Notes: generated from the sequence alone by a model not told the origin. A stretch of 64,000 nt of DNA from Enterococcus florum (GCF_004309355.1 NZ_BJCC01000001.1:186001-250000), one strand, 5' to 3'; shown: positions 27,205 through 36,875, counted from the stretch's first letter. A program made the numbers and translations.

Positions 27205-27936
27205 TTACATGACCATTCCGCCATCAATATTGATAACCTGTCCGGTAATATAGGAGCTTTGTGCTAAGAATACTGCTGCTTGAGCTACATCTTCTACTTG
27301 ACCATAGGTTTTTAGAGGAATTTGTCCTTCGATCTGTTCTTTGACTTTGTCGCTTAGCTGGTCTGTCATTTCTGTTTCAATAAACCCTGGCGCCAGCGCA
27401 TTACACGTAATTCCACGTGGAGCTACTTCGCGAGCCACTGATTTTGTAAAACCAATCACACCTGCTTTGCTAGCTGCATAATTGCTTTGTCCGACATTCC
27501 CGATCTGCCCGATCACACTTGCCATGTTCAAAATCACTCCGCTGCGTTTTTTCATCATTTGTTTTAAGACCTGCTGGGTCATATTGAACGTTCCCAGCAA
27601 ATTAATCTCAAGACAGCTGGAAAACTCTTCCGGCTTCATCCGCAACAGCAACTTATCGTTTGTGATCCCAGCATTATTGATTAGGATATCGATCGTCCCT
27701 AATTTTTGATTGGCTTCTTCGATCATTCTTCCTGCATCCTCAAAAGAACTAATATCACCACAAACAGCGATGCATTCAACACTATTTGCTTTTATTTCTT
27801 CTATTTTTTCAGTGGGAATTTCTTTTCTTCCATTTAAAACAATGTTCGCACCTTGTTTAGCAAAGGCTTGAGCAAGCCCCCAGCCGATTCCTCGACTGCT
27901 GCCAGTAATAAAAACATTTTTATTCGTTAGTTCCAT
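27205..27936 (-). CDS. fabG: 3-oxoacyl-ACP reductase
   Basis: This 243-residue short-chain dehydrogenase reduces 3-oxoacyl-ACP with NADPH. The cofactor loop reads GSSRGIGWG, NNAG follows, and the Ser-Tyr-Lys triad is in ASVIGQIGNVGQSNYAASK. It overlaps fabD by 17 bases; AGGAGG stands 5 bases before ATG 27936. Confidence 0.97.
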   Translation of the reverse strand: MELTNKNVFITGSSRGIGWGLAQAFAKQGANIVLNGRKEIPTEKIEEIKANSVECIAVCGDISSFEDAGRMIEEANQKLGTIDILINNAGITNDKLLLRMKPEEFSSCLEINLLGTFNMTQQVLKQMMKKRSGVILNMASVIGQIGNVGQSNYAASKAGVIGFTKSVAREVAPRGITCNALAPGFIETEMTDQLSDKVKEQIEGQIPLKTYGQVEDVAQAAVFLAQSSYITGQVINIDGGMVM

Positions 27937-28864
27937 TGGTACCTCCTAAAAAGCTGATGGTGTCCTGCAATGTTTGACTATTTTCCACACGAGCAGATGC
28001 GATCGAACGATCAATCTTTTTGATAAAGCCAGTCAAGGTTTTCCCTGGACCAATCTCAATCATTTGTTGGATGCCCATCTCTTTTAGCGTGGAAATACTT
28101 TCACTGAAACGAACGGGTGACATGACTTGAGCTGTCAACAAGTCGACAATATCTTCTTGCGGCATGATCCTTGCTGTCGTATTTGAGATTACTGGGATGA
28201 CCATCGGATGAAAATCAATGGTCTGAAGTTCACGATTCAACTTTTGACTAGCGGACTGCAGCAAAGCAGTATGAAAAGGACCGCTCACATTTAACGTGAT
28301 TAATCGTTTTGCGCCGGCCTCGTTTAACAGGGCTTCTGCTTTTTCGACTGCTGCCACTTCACCGCCAATGACGATTTGTTGAGGAGTGTTATAATTTGCT
28401 GGAGACACGATCCCAAATGCTGAAGCTTTTTGGCAACATGCTTCAACCACTTCAGCTGGTGTATTCATCACCGCAACCATTTTTCCACTTCCCGATGGCA
28501 CTGCCTCACTCATAAAGCGGCCTCGTTTTTGTACAAGCTGGACTGCATCACTAAATTGTATCGCTTTTGAAGCTACCAAGGCAGTATATTCGCCTAAACT
28601 AAGTCCTGCGGCTGCATCCGGTAAATGTCCAAGTTGTTCCAGGACTCTCAAAAAGGCCGTGCTGACAGTCAAAATTGCCGGTTGTGTGTACTTTGTTTCA
28701 TTCAAATGAGGATTTTCTTCAAAGCATAGGTCGGCCATCGAATAACCCAAAAGATCACTTGCTTCTTCAAAGGTTTCTCGAACAACTTGTTCTTGGTCAT
28801 ACAACTCTTTGCCCATCCCAATGTACTGGGCACCTTGTCCGCTAAACAAAAATGCTGTTTTCAT
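27920..28864 (-). CDS. fabD: Malonyl-CoA--ACP transacylase
   Basis: This enzyme loads malonyl groups onto ACP, 314 residues. Nucleophile Ser89 lies in the elbow GLSLGEYTALV, and the N-terminal FLFSGQGAQYIGMG forms the oxyanion loop. It directly follows acpP here; in Enterococcus faecalis fabK lies between them. Confidence 0.96.
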   Translation of the reverse strand: MKTAFLFSGQGAQYIGMGKELYDQEQVVRETFEEASDLLGYSMADLCFEENPHLNETKYTQPAILTVSTAFLRVLEQLGHLPDAAAGLSLGEYTALVASKAIQFSDAVQLVQKRGRFMSEAVPSGSGKMVAVMNTPAEVVEACCQKASAFGIVSPANYNTPQQIVIGGEVAAVEKAEALLNEAGAKRLITLNVSGPFHTALLQSASQKLNRELQTIDFHPMVIPVISNTTARIMPQEDIVDLLTAQVMSPVRFSESISTLKEMGIQQMIEIGPGKTLTGFIKKIDRSIASARVENSQTLQDTISFLGGTNGTNE

Positions 28865-28894
28865 AATTTTCTCCTTATAAAAAGGTATTGATTT

Positions 28895-28943
28895 TACTTG
28901 ATAAAAGATAAGGAAAGGCCAGGCTTGCGCCTCGCCTCTCGAT
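28895..28943 (-). other. GC-rich hairpin between acpP and fabD
   Basis: On the minus strand AGGC-GA-GGC-GCAA-GCC-TG-GCCT forms a hairpin with a GCAA tetraloop and a two-base internal bulge, just after the acpP stop. It lacks a clean T run (TTCCTTATCTTTT follows), so it may be a leaky terminator or an RNA-processing/stability element that raises acpP relative to downstream genes. Confidence 0.55.
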
Positions 28944-28946
28944 CGT

Positions 28947-29174
28947 TTATGCGTTTTGTTGTTTTTCTACGTATTCAACTAAGTCTTTCACAGTAGCAAT
29001 ACCATCTTCTGTTTCGATCTTTACATCAAATTCATCTTCGATTTCGTTAATGATTTGGAAAAGATCCAAGCTGTCTGCCTCAAGATCCTCTTGAATATTT
29101 GTCGTCAATTGTACTTCGTCTTTTTCAACACCTAGTTCTTCTACGATAATGTCTTGAATTTTTTCAAATGTCAT
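28947..29174 (-). CDS. acpP: Acyl carrier protein
   Basis: This 75-residue acidic protein carries growing acyl chains on phosphopantetheine attached at Ser35 in [10 protein letters not shown]. It is located between fabH and fabD. Confidence 0.96.
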   Translation of the reverse strand: MTFEKIQDIIVEELGVEKDEVQLTTNIQEDLEADSLDLFQIINEIEDEFDVKIETEDGIATVKDLVEYVEKQQNA

Positions 29175-29226
29175 GAGTTGATTCCTCCACTGATTTTACT
29201 ATTTGTTTTTTATTTGTATACAGGCA

Positions 29227-30189
29227 CTACAAACGAACTAAGACATTGCCCCAGGCAAGTCCGCCGCCGTATCCTGTGAATACCGTATTTTGTGTACCAT
29301 CCAAACGAATCGTCCCTGCTTCAACTAGCTCATCCAACAAAATCGGAATACTGGCTGCCGAGGTATTGCCATAATTGGTCAAATTAATTGGAAACTTCTC
29401 AAGTGGTTCTTTCAATTTTTTAGCCATTTTTTCAATAATCCGACGATTTGCCTGATGGAAAAGATAATAATCGACAGAATCACTGCCAATACATTCTTTC
29501 AGACTTGTCGTGACATCATTCATGGCAAAATTCCAAATTCCACGCCCATCCATCGTTAAGCCTCCTTGAGACTCCTCCTGATAAAACAAAGAGTTGGTTG
29601 GTCTATGTCCCGAAACTAAGGACTTGGAACGACGCCCGTCTGCATTGAGGTTTTGTTTAGTAATATAAGGTTCGTCCGCAGCTTCAATCAAAACACCCGC
29701 TGCCCCGTCACCGAATAGAACGGCAGTGGATCGGTCTGTCCAATCGATTAGCTTAGAGGTTTTTTCTCCTCCTATCACTAGTCCACGTCGCTGCCCGCTG
29801 CGAATAAAATTTTCCGCAGTCGCGACCGCATAGACAAATCCGGCACACGCAGCTGAAAGATCAAAGGCCATCGCACTGCTTGCTCCGACCGCACCTTGAA
29901 CTATACAAGCTACTGATGGACTAGTATAGTCTGGCGACATCGTTGCTACGATGATGAAATCGATCGTTGCAGGATCGATGTTTTGTTCTTCGATCAATTT
30001 TTTTGCTACTTGTGTACACAAATCAGAGGTGTTCTCTTCTTCAGCGATGTGTCTTTGCTTGATCCCTGTACGTGACTGGATCCATTCATCCGATGTGTCG
30101 AGCCATTGAGTCAAATCATTATTGGTGACAACTTTTGAAGGTAAATATCGTGCTGTAGCAACGATTCTGCCAAATTGTGACTTACTCAT
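29227..30189 (-). CDS. fabH: 3-oxoacyl-ACP synthase III
   Basis: This condensing enzyme starts fatty-acid chains from acyl-CoA and malonyl-ACP, 320 residues. The catalytic triad is Cys115 in DLSAACAGFVYA, His in FHQANRRI and Asn in NYGNTSAASIP. It overlaps the fabT stop by 4 bases (ATGA), tying initiation to the repressor gene. Confidence 0.97.
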   Translation of the reverse strand: MSKSQFGRIVATARYLPSKVVTNNDLTQWLDTSDEWIQSRTGIKQRHIAEEENTSDLCTQVAKKLIEEQNIDPATIDFIIVATMSPDYTSPSVACIVQGAVGASSAMAFDLSAACAGFVYAVATAENFIRSGQRRGLVIGGEKTSKLIDWTDRSTAVLFGDGAAGVLIEAADEPYITKQNLNADGRRSKSLVSGHRPTNSLFYQEESQGGLTMDGRGIWNFAMNDVTTSLKECIGSDSVDYYLFHQANRRIIEKMAKKLKEPLEKFPINLTNYGNTSAASIPILLDELVEAGTIRLDGTQNTVFTGYGGGLAWGNVLVRL

Positions 30190-30626
30190 TTGATCTCCTC
30201 TAAATATTCATATAGATTCTTCAAAGCATGCAAAAAGACTTCCTGCTCTTCTTGATTCAGATCCTTAATCGCACGTTTGACCATTTCCCGGTGAAAGTGC
30301 TGATGGATTCGAAAAACCAGCTTGCCTTTTTTGGTCAGCGCCAGCTTAACTACGCGCCGGTCATCCTCACTGCGAATTCGCTCAACATAGCCTTTTTTTA
30401 CCAATCGATTGATCGAGGTTGTTAGCGTCCCAACAGTGACTAACAGTTCTCTAGCAACTTCCGTCGTAGTCTTTTTTTTGTACATCCCGATCGCGTCGAT
30501 CGTATGCATCTCTGTGATCGTCAAATCGCTGAATCGCGACTTTTTCAATTCCGTCTCTTCAATCGACAAAACATCGTTGAAGATCGTAACGAGATAATTA
30601 TTCATTTCTTCCCAATTGTGTTCCAT
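30186..30626 (-). CDS. fabT: MarR-family repressor of fatty-acid synthesis FabT
   Basis: This 146-residue MarR-type winged-helix protein has its recognition region in TEVARELLVTVGTLTTSINRLVKKGYVERIRSEDDRR. In streptococci and enterococci FabT represses the fab operon when bound with acyl-ACP. The gene heads the operon and has two FabT-like boxes at its own promoter, so autoregulation is very likely. GTGAGG precedes ATG 30626. Confidence 0.95.
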   Translation of the reverse strand: MEHNWEEMNNYLVTIFNDVLSIEETELKKSRFSDLTITEMHTIDAIGMYKKKTTTEVARELLVTVGTLTTSINRLVKKGYVERIRSEDDRRVVKLALTKKGKLVFRIHQHFHREMVKRAIKDLNQEEQEVFLHALKNLYEYLEEIK

Positions 30627-30641
30627 AAAACCTCACCAATT

Positions 30642-30700
30642 AGTTTGACATTCAAATCATTTGATGTTCAAACTATATCTTATTTTATTTTTGATTGCAA
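30642..30700 (-). promoter_or_regulatory. fabT operon promoter with tandem FabT boxes
   Basis: On the minus strand -35 TTGCAA (30695-30700), a 17-base spacer and -10 TATAGT (30672-30677) form the promoter. Two boxes follow: TTTGAACATCAAA (30660-30672), touching the -10, and TTTGAATGTCAAA (30644-30656). Both fit the FabT pattern of TTTGA and TCAAA halves and lie 3 bases apart. Binding would cover the transcription start. Confidence 0.8.
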
Positions 30701-30802
30701 GTTCATTTCTGCATTTTATTGAAACTTAAACTTTTTTTATCGTGGCCGTTAACCCGATAAATAAACTTTGATAAGCAAAATATTTTATTCAGAAATTTTC
30801 CA

Positions 30803-30849
30803 TAAAAAAGCCCCGCCAGTCACCAGCTTACTGCGATAACTGCGGGGAT
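30803..30849 (-). terminator. Intrinsic terminator of the ykuJ-like gene
   Basis: CCCCGCAGT pairs with ACTGGCGGGG (one bulged base) on the minus strand and is followed by CTTTTTTATGG. Confidence 0.85.
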
Positions 30850-30890
30850 GTATTCATAATCATTTCATTGAAAAAGCGGCTCTCTCCGTT

Positions 30891-31121
30891 TTATTGAATC
30901 AAGTCATAAATCTCCATTGCGACAATGTCGATGTTGTCGAATTGGTAAGATTGTTTGCTGTCACTTTCAGTTAGTTCGAATGTTTCTGTAGTGTTGTCAA
31001 AAGTCACCGTACACTTTTCAACGCCATCCTTCTCAAAACGGCGAACTTGTACTTCATTATCAGTCGATTCAGTCATCGCTTCCAAGCGTTTAATAATGGC
31101 AACTAATTGCGAATGTTTCAT
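30891..31121 (-). CDS. ykuJ: YkuJ family protein
   Basis: This is a 76-residue protein of a conserved Firmicutes family (DUF1797) of unknown function. The hallmark end, SYQFDNIDIVAMEIYDLIQ, closely matches Bacillus YkuJ. It is mostly acidic with no membrane segment. It is transcribed alone, between its own terminator and the downstream end of the dehydrogenase gene. Confidence 0.85.
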   Translation of the reverse strand: MKHSQLVAIIKRLEAMTESTDNEVQVRRFEKDGVEKCTVTFDNTTETFELTESDSKQSYQFDNIDIVAMEIYDLIQ

Positions 31122-31209
31122 CTAGATGCCTCCCTTCCAATAGTTCTGTATTATTGTAACAAATCACATACTAACTTGCATTGATTTTCACCAATAATTT
31201 ATGATTTTT

Positions 31210-32088
31210 TCAATTATTTTTATTTCCTTTCGGCCACCATAGTTTGATCAGCGCCTGAGTCCCGTCTTCATCGTAACCCTCTTCTGACAATTCCTCATAG
31301 AGCTTCAAGGCCAAAGCTGTTCCAGGTAGTTCAAGCGACATTTTCTCCGCTTCGTCCAGCACGATCTTCAAATCTTTGATAAAGTGTTTCACGAAGAATC
31401 CAGGAGAATAATCCTCATTGAGAATTCGCGGACCGTAATTGGCCATAGACCAATTGGCTGCTGCACCTCCACCAACGACATCCAGTACGTCGGCAATGTT
31501 TAATCCAGCTTTATCGGCATAAGCCATCATTTCGGACATTCCGATCATCGTTGCAGCAACCATAATTTGATTAGCCATCTTCGTATGCTGCCCACTGCCG
31601 GAAGGCCCTTGTAAGCGCACGGATTTCCCCATCACTTCGAATAAAGGCAGAACCTGTTCAAAGGCAGTCTGATTTCCCCCGACCATTATCGTCAAAGTAG
31701 CATTTTTAGCACCTAGATCCCCTCCTGAAACAGGAGCATCTAATGCCTCAGCCCCTTTTTCAATGGCCATTTGCTGAATTTTTTTGGCTAGTGTGGGTGT
31801 CGAAGTGGTAAGATCGACCACTATTTTTCCAGAAACATCGTTAGAAAAAATTCCTTCGGTCCCAAAATAAATTTCCTCTACATCACTTGGGTAGCCTACC
31901 ATTGAAAAAATGATATCCGATTGTTCAGTGACCTTCGCAGGAGTATCTTGCCAAACGGCTCCTTGTTCCACTAGCTCGTTTGCTTTGCTTTTTGTTCGAT
32001 TGTACACGTTTAACTGATGTCCAGCAGTCATCAAATGTTGAACCATCGCTTTGCCCATCACACCAGTTCCGATAAATCCGATTCTCAT
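31210..32088 (-). CDS. NAD(P)-dependent beta-hydroxyacid dehydrogenase (3-hydroxyisobutyrate dehydrogenase family)
   Basis: This 292-residue oxidoreductase starts MRIGFIGTGVMGKAMVQHL, the Rossmann GxGxMG signature. It has DAPVSGGDLGA (substrate-binding signature) and a catalytic Lys in GQHTKMANQI. The family oxidises small beta-hydroxyacids or reduces tartronate or succinic semialdehyde; the substrate is not determined here. ATG 32088 has GGAG 7-8 bases upstream; an ATG two codons earlier is too close to it. The open frame to 32124 is not likely to be translated. Confidence 0.9.
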   Translation of the reverse strand: MRIGFIGTGVMGKAMVQHLMTAGHQLNVYNRTKSKANELVEQGAVWQDTPAKVTEQSDIIFSMVGYPSDVEEIYFGTEGIFSNDVSGKIVVDLTTSTPTLAKKIQQMAIEKGAEALDAPVSGGDLGAKNATLTIMVGGNQTAFEQVLPLFEVMGKSVRLQGPSGSGQHTKMANQIMVAATMIGMSEMMAYADKAGLNIADVLDVVGGGAAANWSMANYGPRILNEDYSPGFFVKHFIKDLKIVLDEAEKMSLELPGTALALKLYEELSEEGYDEDGTQALIKLWWPKGNKNN

Positions 32089-32109
32089 GATCATTCTCCT
32101 TTCGAACAC

Positions 32110-32153
32110 TAAAAATAAATCCATCTCTAGTATACATGAAGAGATGGATTTAA
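32110..32153 (-). terminator. Terminator of the glycolipid glycosyltransferase operon
   Basis: AAATCCATCTCT (32117-32128) pairs perfectly with AGAGATGGATTT (32140-32151). On the minus strand it is followed by ATTTTTAG. It starts just after the stop at 32157. Confidence 0.85.
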
Positions 32154-32156
32154 ACG

Positions 32157-33398
32157 TTACTTATCTTCTAATTTTTTCAGTGAAGCGATCTTCACTCTCA
32201 CTCTTTCCACCGGACGTCGCTGGCTGATCGGGCGCTTCACTGGATTATCTTGATAATAGGCGTGCATTTTAAGATAAAATTCTTCCATATCTGCACCAAA
32301 TCGTTCAGCCGATATTTCATCAAGCTTCCGGCTTTTTAATTCTTCCGTCATCTTATAATCCTGATCGATATAAGACAACAGCGTTTTTGAAAACTCTTGG
32401 TCACTTTCAAAGGTTGCTCCTAAGCGCTCATCATCCAGCAAAGCGTATAAATAGTCGTTTCCTTTCACTACGCATTGCACCCCTGAAGCAATCGCTTCAG
32501 CATAGGTCAATCCTTGTGTTTCAGATGAGGAGGCACTGACGAAATAGTCAGCAGCTCGATAGTAAATCGGTACTTTCTCATGAGGAATCTCCCCTGTGAA
32601 GCGAACGACATCCTTTAGTTCCAATTGCTCAACTAATTCTTCTAAGCCTTCGCGAAAAGGCCCTTTTCCCACAACTACCAGCCGCGCTTCTGGATGACAT
32701 TGCAGGACCTCAGAAAATTGCTCGACGATCGTCTGAATATTTTTTTCATACGACAGCCGACTCAATGATAAAATCATTAACTGATTCGAACAAATCCCCA
32801 AATCACTACGCAAATCTTGAACCATACGTTCCGTTATATCCGGCCGGTTAAACTGTGAAATATCAATCCCTGTAGGAATGACCCTCATCGGAATTTCGAC
32901 TCCATAGCGGCGCATGGTCTTGACCACCCGTTCACTCGGACAAACCACACCCGTTGAATGGTTGACAAAAAAGCGAATAAAATGTTTGACATGGGTGGGC
33001 CGCACAACTTTGCCATTGGCAATGTAATGCAAGTAATCCTCATACATCGTATGATAGGTATGGATGACCGGGATTTCCAGACGTCTTCCAACCATTTTCC
33101 CTAAAACACCCGCGCCGAATTCAGTGTGCGTGTGAATTAATTCTAATTGCAATTCTTTTGCAATTTTATAAGCAAACCACATACCACGAACTACAATTCG
33201 CCGATCTTTAAATGAGACAAATGGAACACTAGGCATGCGTACGATATCCTTTTCAAAGTCCTCGGCCTCCGGATCAGTCGTCGTGAAAATATAGACCTCA
33301 TGTCCTCTTTTCTCTAATTCCTCTTTCAAGGTTTTAATCGATGTCGCAACACCACTCACTTGCGGAAAATAGGTATCCGTAAAAAAACCGATACGCAC
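32157..33398 (-). CDS. bgsB: 1,2-diacylglycerol 3-glucosyltransferase, BgsB-like
   Basis: This is a GT4-family glycosyltransferase of 413 residues that should make monoglucosyl-diacylglycerol, the first step of the glycolipid anchor of lipoteichoic acid. It starts MRIGFFTDTYFPQVSGVATS, as do the streptococcal and enterococcal enzymes. It has the GT4 motif SSSETQGLTYAEAIASG. The pair with the adjacent glycosyltransferase, next to fabT, reproduces the E. faecalis bgsB-bgsA locus. Sugar specificity is inferred from family. Confidence 0.88.
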   Translation of the reverse strand: MRIGFFTDTYFPQVSGVATSIKTLKEELEKRGHEVYIFTTTDPEAEDFEKDIVRMPSVPFVSFKDRRIVVRGMWFAYKIAKELQLELIHTHTEFGAGVLGKMVGRRLEIPVIHTYHTMYEDYLHYIANGKVVRPTHVKHFIRFFVNHSTGVVCPSERVVKTMRRYGVEIPMRVIPTGIDISQFNRPDITERMVQDLRSDLGICSNQLMILSLSRLSYEKNIQTIVEQFSEVLQCHPEARLVVVGKGPFREGLEELVEQLELKDVVRFTGEIPHEKVPIYYRAADYFVSASSSETQGLTYAEAIASGVQCVVKGNDYLYALLDDERLGATFESDQEFSKTLLSYIDQDYKMTEELKSRKLDEISAERFGADMEEFYLKMHAYYQDNPVKRPISQRRPVERVRVKIASLKKLEDK

Positions 33399-33413
33399 CT
33401 TAACTCCTCCAAA

Positions 33414-34457
33414 CTATTTAATGACTCTTTGATAAATCGCCGTATCAAAGGTTTCGCCTAATACTTTCTGATAGACAGCCTTCAACTCACGGCCAATTTC
33501 CATGATGCTTTTACTTTGCGCAGTTCGAAATCCATTTCTGGTCAAATCAGGGACTTCTTGCTCGACTATTTTGGAAATCCACAGACAGAAGTCCTCGATC
33601 GAATTACCCATGTAACAATTTTTTTGATTCTCCATCCATTGGTGGTACACAGGAATATCTCTCAACAAAACTTGTTGTTGACTTGCCAGCGCTTCTAGAA
33701 CAACGATGCCTTCTGTCTCCTCATAGGAAGGAAAGAAAAATAAATCAGCTCCTGAGTATGCCCCTTCGATCACATCCCCGTCAATATAGCCTGGGAATAT
33801 TACATTTTTTGGATGGTCATATTTTACAATTTTTCGAATTTTAGGCGGGACTGAAAACATCGGGACATCACCAAACCAAATAAAGGTGTACTCTGGTAGT
33901 TTTTTGGCGATCGTAACAAAGTCAATCAGACCTTTTCGCTCAAAAAACAGACCGACACTGATAATTACCTTTTGATTCCTTGTTAAAGAGAAATACTCAC
34001 GAAATTTCTGTTCTTTCTTTGAATCTGGATAATAGCGTTTTAAATCGATGCCATTAGAAATCGCAGCAATGGGCTGATTTAAACCATACCCCTCCAACAA
34101 TTTTTTCGAGTATGGAGTCGGCGTTATCAGATGATCCCCTTTCGAATAGAGATAGACTAACCATTTTTTGACAAATGGTGCAGCCTGATTCGAACCAATA
34201 AAGGAGTTTCGAAAATCTTCTTCCGTTGAATGGGCATGGTAAATAATTTTTTTTCCTAGACGCTTTGCTCGATGAATCAATGAAATGCTTCTTGGACCAT
34301 AAGTATTAATGTGCAAAATATCATAATCTTCGTCGTTAGGGTCTAAAGTGAATTTGATTCCGACAGAAGCCAGTGCTCGCTTTTGATGCTCCAAGGCACG
34401 GCCAATTCCAGATCTGCCAATAACGGACTGTCCTTCAAAATACAGCAATATCTTCAT
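33414..34457 (-). CDS. bgsA: Glycolipid glycosyltransferase, BgsA/CpoA-like
   Basis: This 347-residue GT4 enzyme should add the second sugar to give diglycosyl-diacylglycerol. It begins MKILLYFEGQSVIGRSGIGRALEHQ, resembling pneumococcal CpoA and enterococcal BgsA. Further conserved blocks are HINTYGPRS, AHSTEEDFRNSFIGSN and the GT4 motif PSYEETEGIVVLEALA. I chose ATG 34457 (GGGG about 8 bases upstream); the open frame to 34487 lacks a start signal. It lies 15 bases upstream of the BgsB-like gene. Confidence 0.88.
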   Translation of the reverse strand: MKILLYFEGQSVIGRSGIGRALEHQKRALASVGIKFTLDPNDEDYDILHINTYGPRSISLIHRAKRLGKKIIYHAHSTEEDFRNSFIGSNQAAPFVKKWLVYLYSKGDHLITPTPYSKKLLEGYGLNQPIAAISNGIDLKRYYPDSKKEQKFREYFSLTRNQKVIISVGLFFERKGLIDFVTIAKKLPEYTFIWFGDVPMFSVPPKIRKIVKYDHPKNVIFPGYIDGDVIEGAYSGADLFFFPSYEETEGIVVLEALASQQQVLLRDIPVYHQWMENQKNCYMGNSIEDFCLWISKIVEQEVPDLTRNGFRTAQSKSIMEIGRELKAVYQKVLGETFDTAIYQRVIK

Positions 34458-34572
34458 TTCGATACCCCACCTCTCTAAACAGCACATTCATTATACCATA
34501 GGCGGTTTGTTTTTTTATCGAACGAAAGTCTTAATTTTGCAAATGACAACTCTCCTTTTTGTAGACAAAATT

Positions 34573-34608
34573 GAAAAAACACCGTCTGTTATCAACAGAC
34601 GGTGTTTA
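34573..34608 (-). terminator. Intrinsic terminator of ptsHI
   Basis: AACACCGTCTGTT (34578-34590) and AACAGACGGTGTT (34594-34606) pair perfectly. On the minus strand they are followed by TTTTC. Confidence 0.92.
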
Positions 34609-34615
34609 GGAACAC

Positions 34616-36343
34616 TTATTTTACATATTGTTCAACCAACGCTACAACCTCTTCCATTGTATCGCAGTCGTTTAATGCTTTGTCAGCTAATTCAGCCATC
34701 TCAGTAGTGGTCAGACGTTTCATCAAACTACGTGTCTTCAAGATAGAAGTAGCACTCATTGAGAATTCGTCTAGTCCCATACCCATTAAAATTGGCACAG
34801 CTGTTTGATCGCCGGCCATCTCACCGCACATTCCAGCCCATTTGCCTTCTGCATGTGCTGCATCGATAACATTTTTGATCAGACGTAAGATCGATGGGTT
34901 ATACGGTTGATACAAATAAGATACCCGTTCGTTCATGCGGTCAGCTGCCATTGTATATTGGATCAAATCATTGGTTCCAATACTGAAAAAGTCAACTTCT
35001 TTAGCGAATTTATCTGCCAACACTGCTGCTGCTGGAATTTCGATCATGATCCCTACTTGGATCGTGTCGGAAACCTTGACACCTTCGTTAACAAGCTTTT
35101 CGCGCTCTTCATTGTACATCTGTTTAGCTGCACGGAATTCTTTCAACGTTGCTACCATCGGGAACATGATGCGCAGATTCCCGTACGCAGATGCGCGCAA
35201 CAACGCACGTAACTGCGTGCGGAACATTTGGTCACCTAATTCTGACAAGCTGATACGCAACGCTCTATAACCTAAGAAAGGATTCATTTCATGAGGCAAT
35301 TGCAAGTAAGGAAGTTCTTTGTCGCCGCCGATATCCATCGTACGAACAACAACAGGATGCTCGCCCATGCCTTCAAGTACTGCCTTATATGCTTCAAATT
35401 GATCTTCTTCCGAAGGGAAATCAGGTGCATCCATGTATAAAAACTCTGTACGGTATAATCCGATTGCTTCAGCACCATTGTTGTGTACGCCTTCTAAATC
35501 TTTCGGAGTACCGATATTAGCTGCTAACTCAAAATGCTTGCCATCTGCAGTCACTGTTTCAGCATCCTTCAGTTTTTCCCACTCTGCTTTTTGAGCAGCG
35601 TAAGCTTCACCAGCCTTCACAAATTCTGCCGCTTGGTCATCGGTTGGGTTAACGATCACTTCCCCAATGATTCCATTAACAGCCAGCATATCGCCTTCGT
35701 TTACTTTAGAAGTGATTTCCATCGTTCCTACGATCGCAGGAATCTCCAAGGAACGCGCCATGATTGCAGAGTGTGATGTACGTCCGCCGATATCCGTAAC
35801 GAAAGCCTTCACGAAGTTTTTATCCAATTGTGCGGTGTCGCTTGGTGTTAAATCATGGGCAACAACGACAACTTCTTCATCAATCATCGATGGATTTGGC
35901 AATTTCACATTTAACAAATGCGCCATTACACGTTTAGTCACGTCACGAATATCAGCAGCCCGCTCTTGCATGTAAGCGTTATCTTCCATTGCCTCGAACA
36001 TACCGATGTACATATCAGTGACTTCTTTCAATGCTGATTCAGCATTGACTTTGTTATCTTGAATATGTGTTTTGATTTGACCGATCATTTCTGGGTCAGA
36101 CAAAACCATTAAATGTGCATCAAATACTTGTGCTTCTTCTTCACCTAAGCTTTTTGCAGCTTTATCCCGAATTTTTTCAAGCTCTGAAGAAGAGGCTGCT
36201 AAAGCGTCATCAAGACGTTTTTCTTCAGCAGCTGTATCTTCGACAGTTTTCTTTTGGAAAGACAAATCCGGTTGTACTAGCAAGTAAGCTTTCGCAACGG
36301 CAACTCCGTCGCTAGCGGCAATACCTTTTAGCATTTCAACCAT
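34616..36343 (-). CDS. ptsI: Phosphoenolpyruvate--protein phosphotransferase (PTS enzyme I)
   Basis: Enzyme I takes phosphate from PEP and passes it to HPr, powering all PTS sugar uptake. It is 575 residues long. Active-site His191 lies in [13 protein letters not shown]. The PEP-binding barrel has the signature [19 protein letters not shown] and Cys in [11 protein letters not shown]. The ATG overlaps the end of ptsH. Confidence 0.98.
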   Translation of the reverse strand: MVEMLKGIAASDGVAVAKAYLLVQPDLSFQKKTVEDTAAEEKRLDDALAASSSELEKIRDKAAKSLGEEEAQVFDAHLMVLSDPEMIGQIKTHIQDNKVNAESALKEVTDMYIGMFEAMEDNAYMQERAADIRDVTKRVMAHLLNVKLPNPSMIDEEVVVVAHDLTPSDTAQLDKNFVKAFVTDIGGRTSHSAIMARSLEIPAIVGTMEITSKVNEGDMLAVNGIIGEVIVNPTDDQAAEFVKAGEAYAAQKAEWEKLKDAETVTADGKHFELAANIGTPKDLEGVHNNGAEAIGLYRTEFLYMDAPDFPSEEDQFEAYKAVLEGMGEHPVVVRTMDIGGDKELPYLQLPHEMNPFLGYRALRISLSELGDQMFRTQLRALLRASAYGNLRIMFPMVATLKEFRAAKQMYNEEREKLVNEGVKVSDTIQVGIMIEIPAAAVLADKFAKEVDFFSIGTNDLIQYTMAADRMNERVSYLYQPYNPSILRLIKNVIDAAHAEGKWAGMCGEMAGDQTAVPILMGMGLDEFSMSATSILKTRSLMKRLTTTEMAELADKALNDCDTMEEVVALVEQYVK

Positions 36344-36609
36344 TATTCAGATAGTCCTTCTTTCTTCATAGTTTCAACGATTGCTTCCATCGCTTCTTTT
36401 TCGTCTGCACCATCTGCAGAAATCGTTACATCAGAACCTTGGCCAACACCTAGAGACATTACTCCCATGATTGATTTAAGGTTAACTGATTTTCCTTTAT
36501 ACTCTAAGTTGATGTCAGAGTTAAATTTGCTTGCAGTTTGCACTAAAAGTGTTGCTGGACGTGCATGAATCCCTGTTTCTGCTACTACGTGAAAATCTTT
36601 TTTTTCCAT
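36343..36609 (-). CDS. ptsH: Phosphocarrier protein HPr
   Basis: This 88-residue phosphocarrier has His15 in ETGIHARPA (phosphorylated by enzyme I) and Ser46 in [12 protein letters not shown] (phosphorylated by HPr kinase for CcpA-dependent catabolite repression). It is coupled to ptsI. The Shine-Dalgarno AAAGGAG lies upstream of ATG 36609. Confidence 0.98.
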   Translation of the reverse strand: MEKKDFHVVAETGIHARPATLLVQTASKFNSDINLEYKGKSVNLKSIMGVMSLGVGQGSDVTISADGADEKEAMEAIVETMKKEGLSE

Positions 36610-36875
36610 ATTGACCGTTCTCCTTTGTACAAGAAAATATTTTTTATGCTAGAACCCAAGCGATAAACCTTATCATCTCAAGTCCTTCATTCCTAAAGAT
36701 TACCATTTTTTGGTTTTTGTTACAACAATTTTAGGTGAATTATTTCTATAAAATGTATGCCCTTTCTTAAAATAGAGCTATCTTCAAAAAAGAATCAAGG
36801 TATCCTGCGTTTTCATTTATCGTTACATAACAGATTTATTCTTTTTTTAATCTTTTTATTGAAAAAAGGTTCCTG

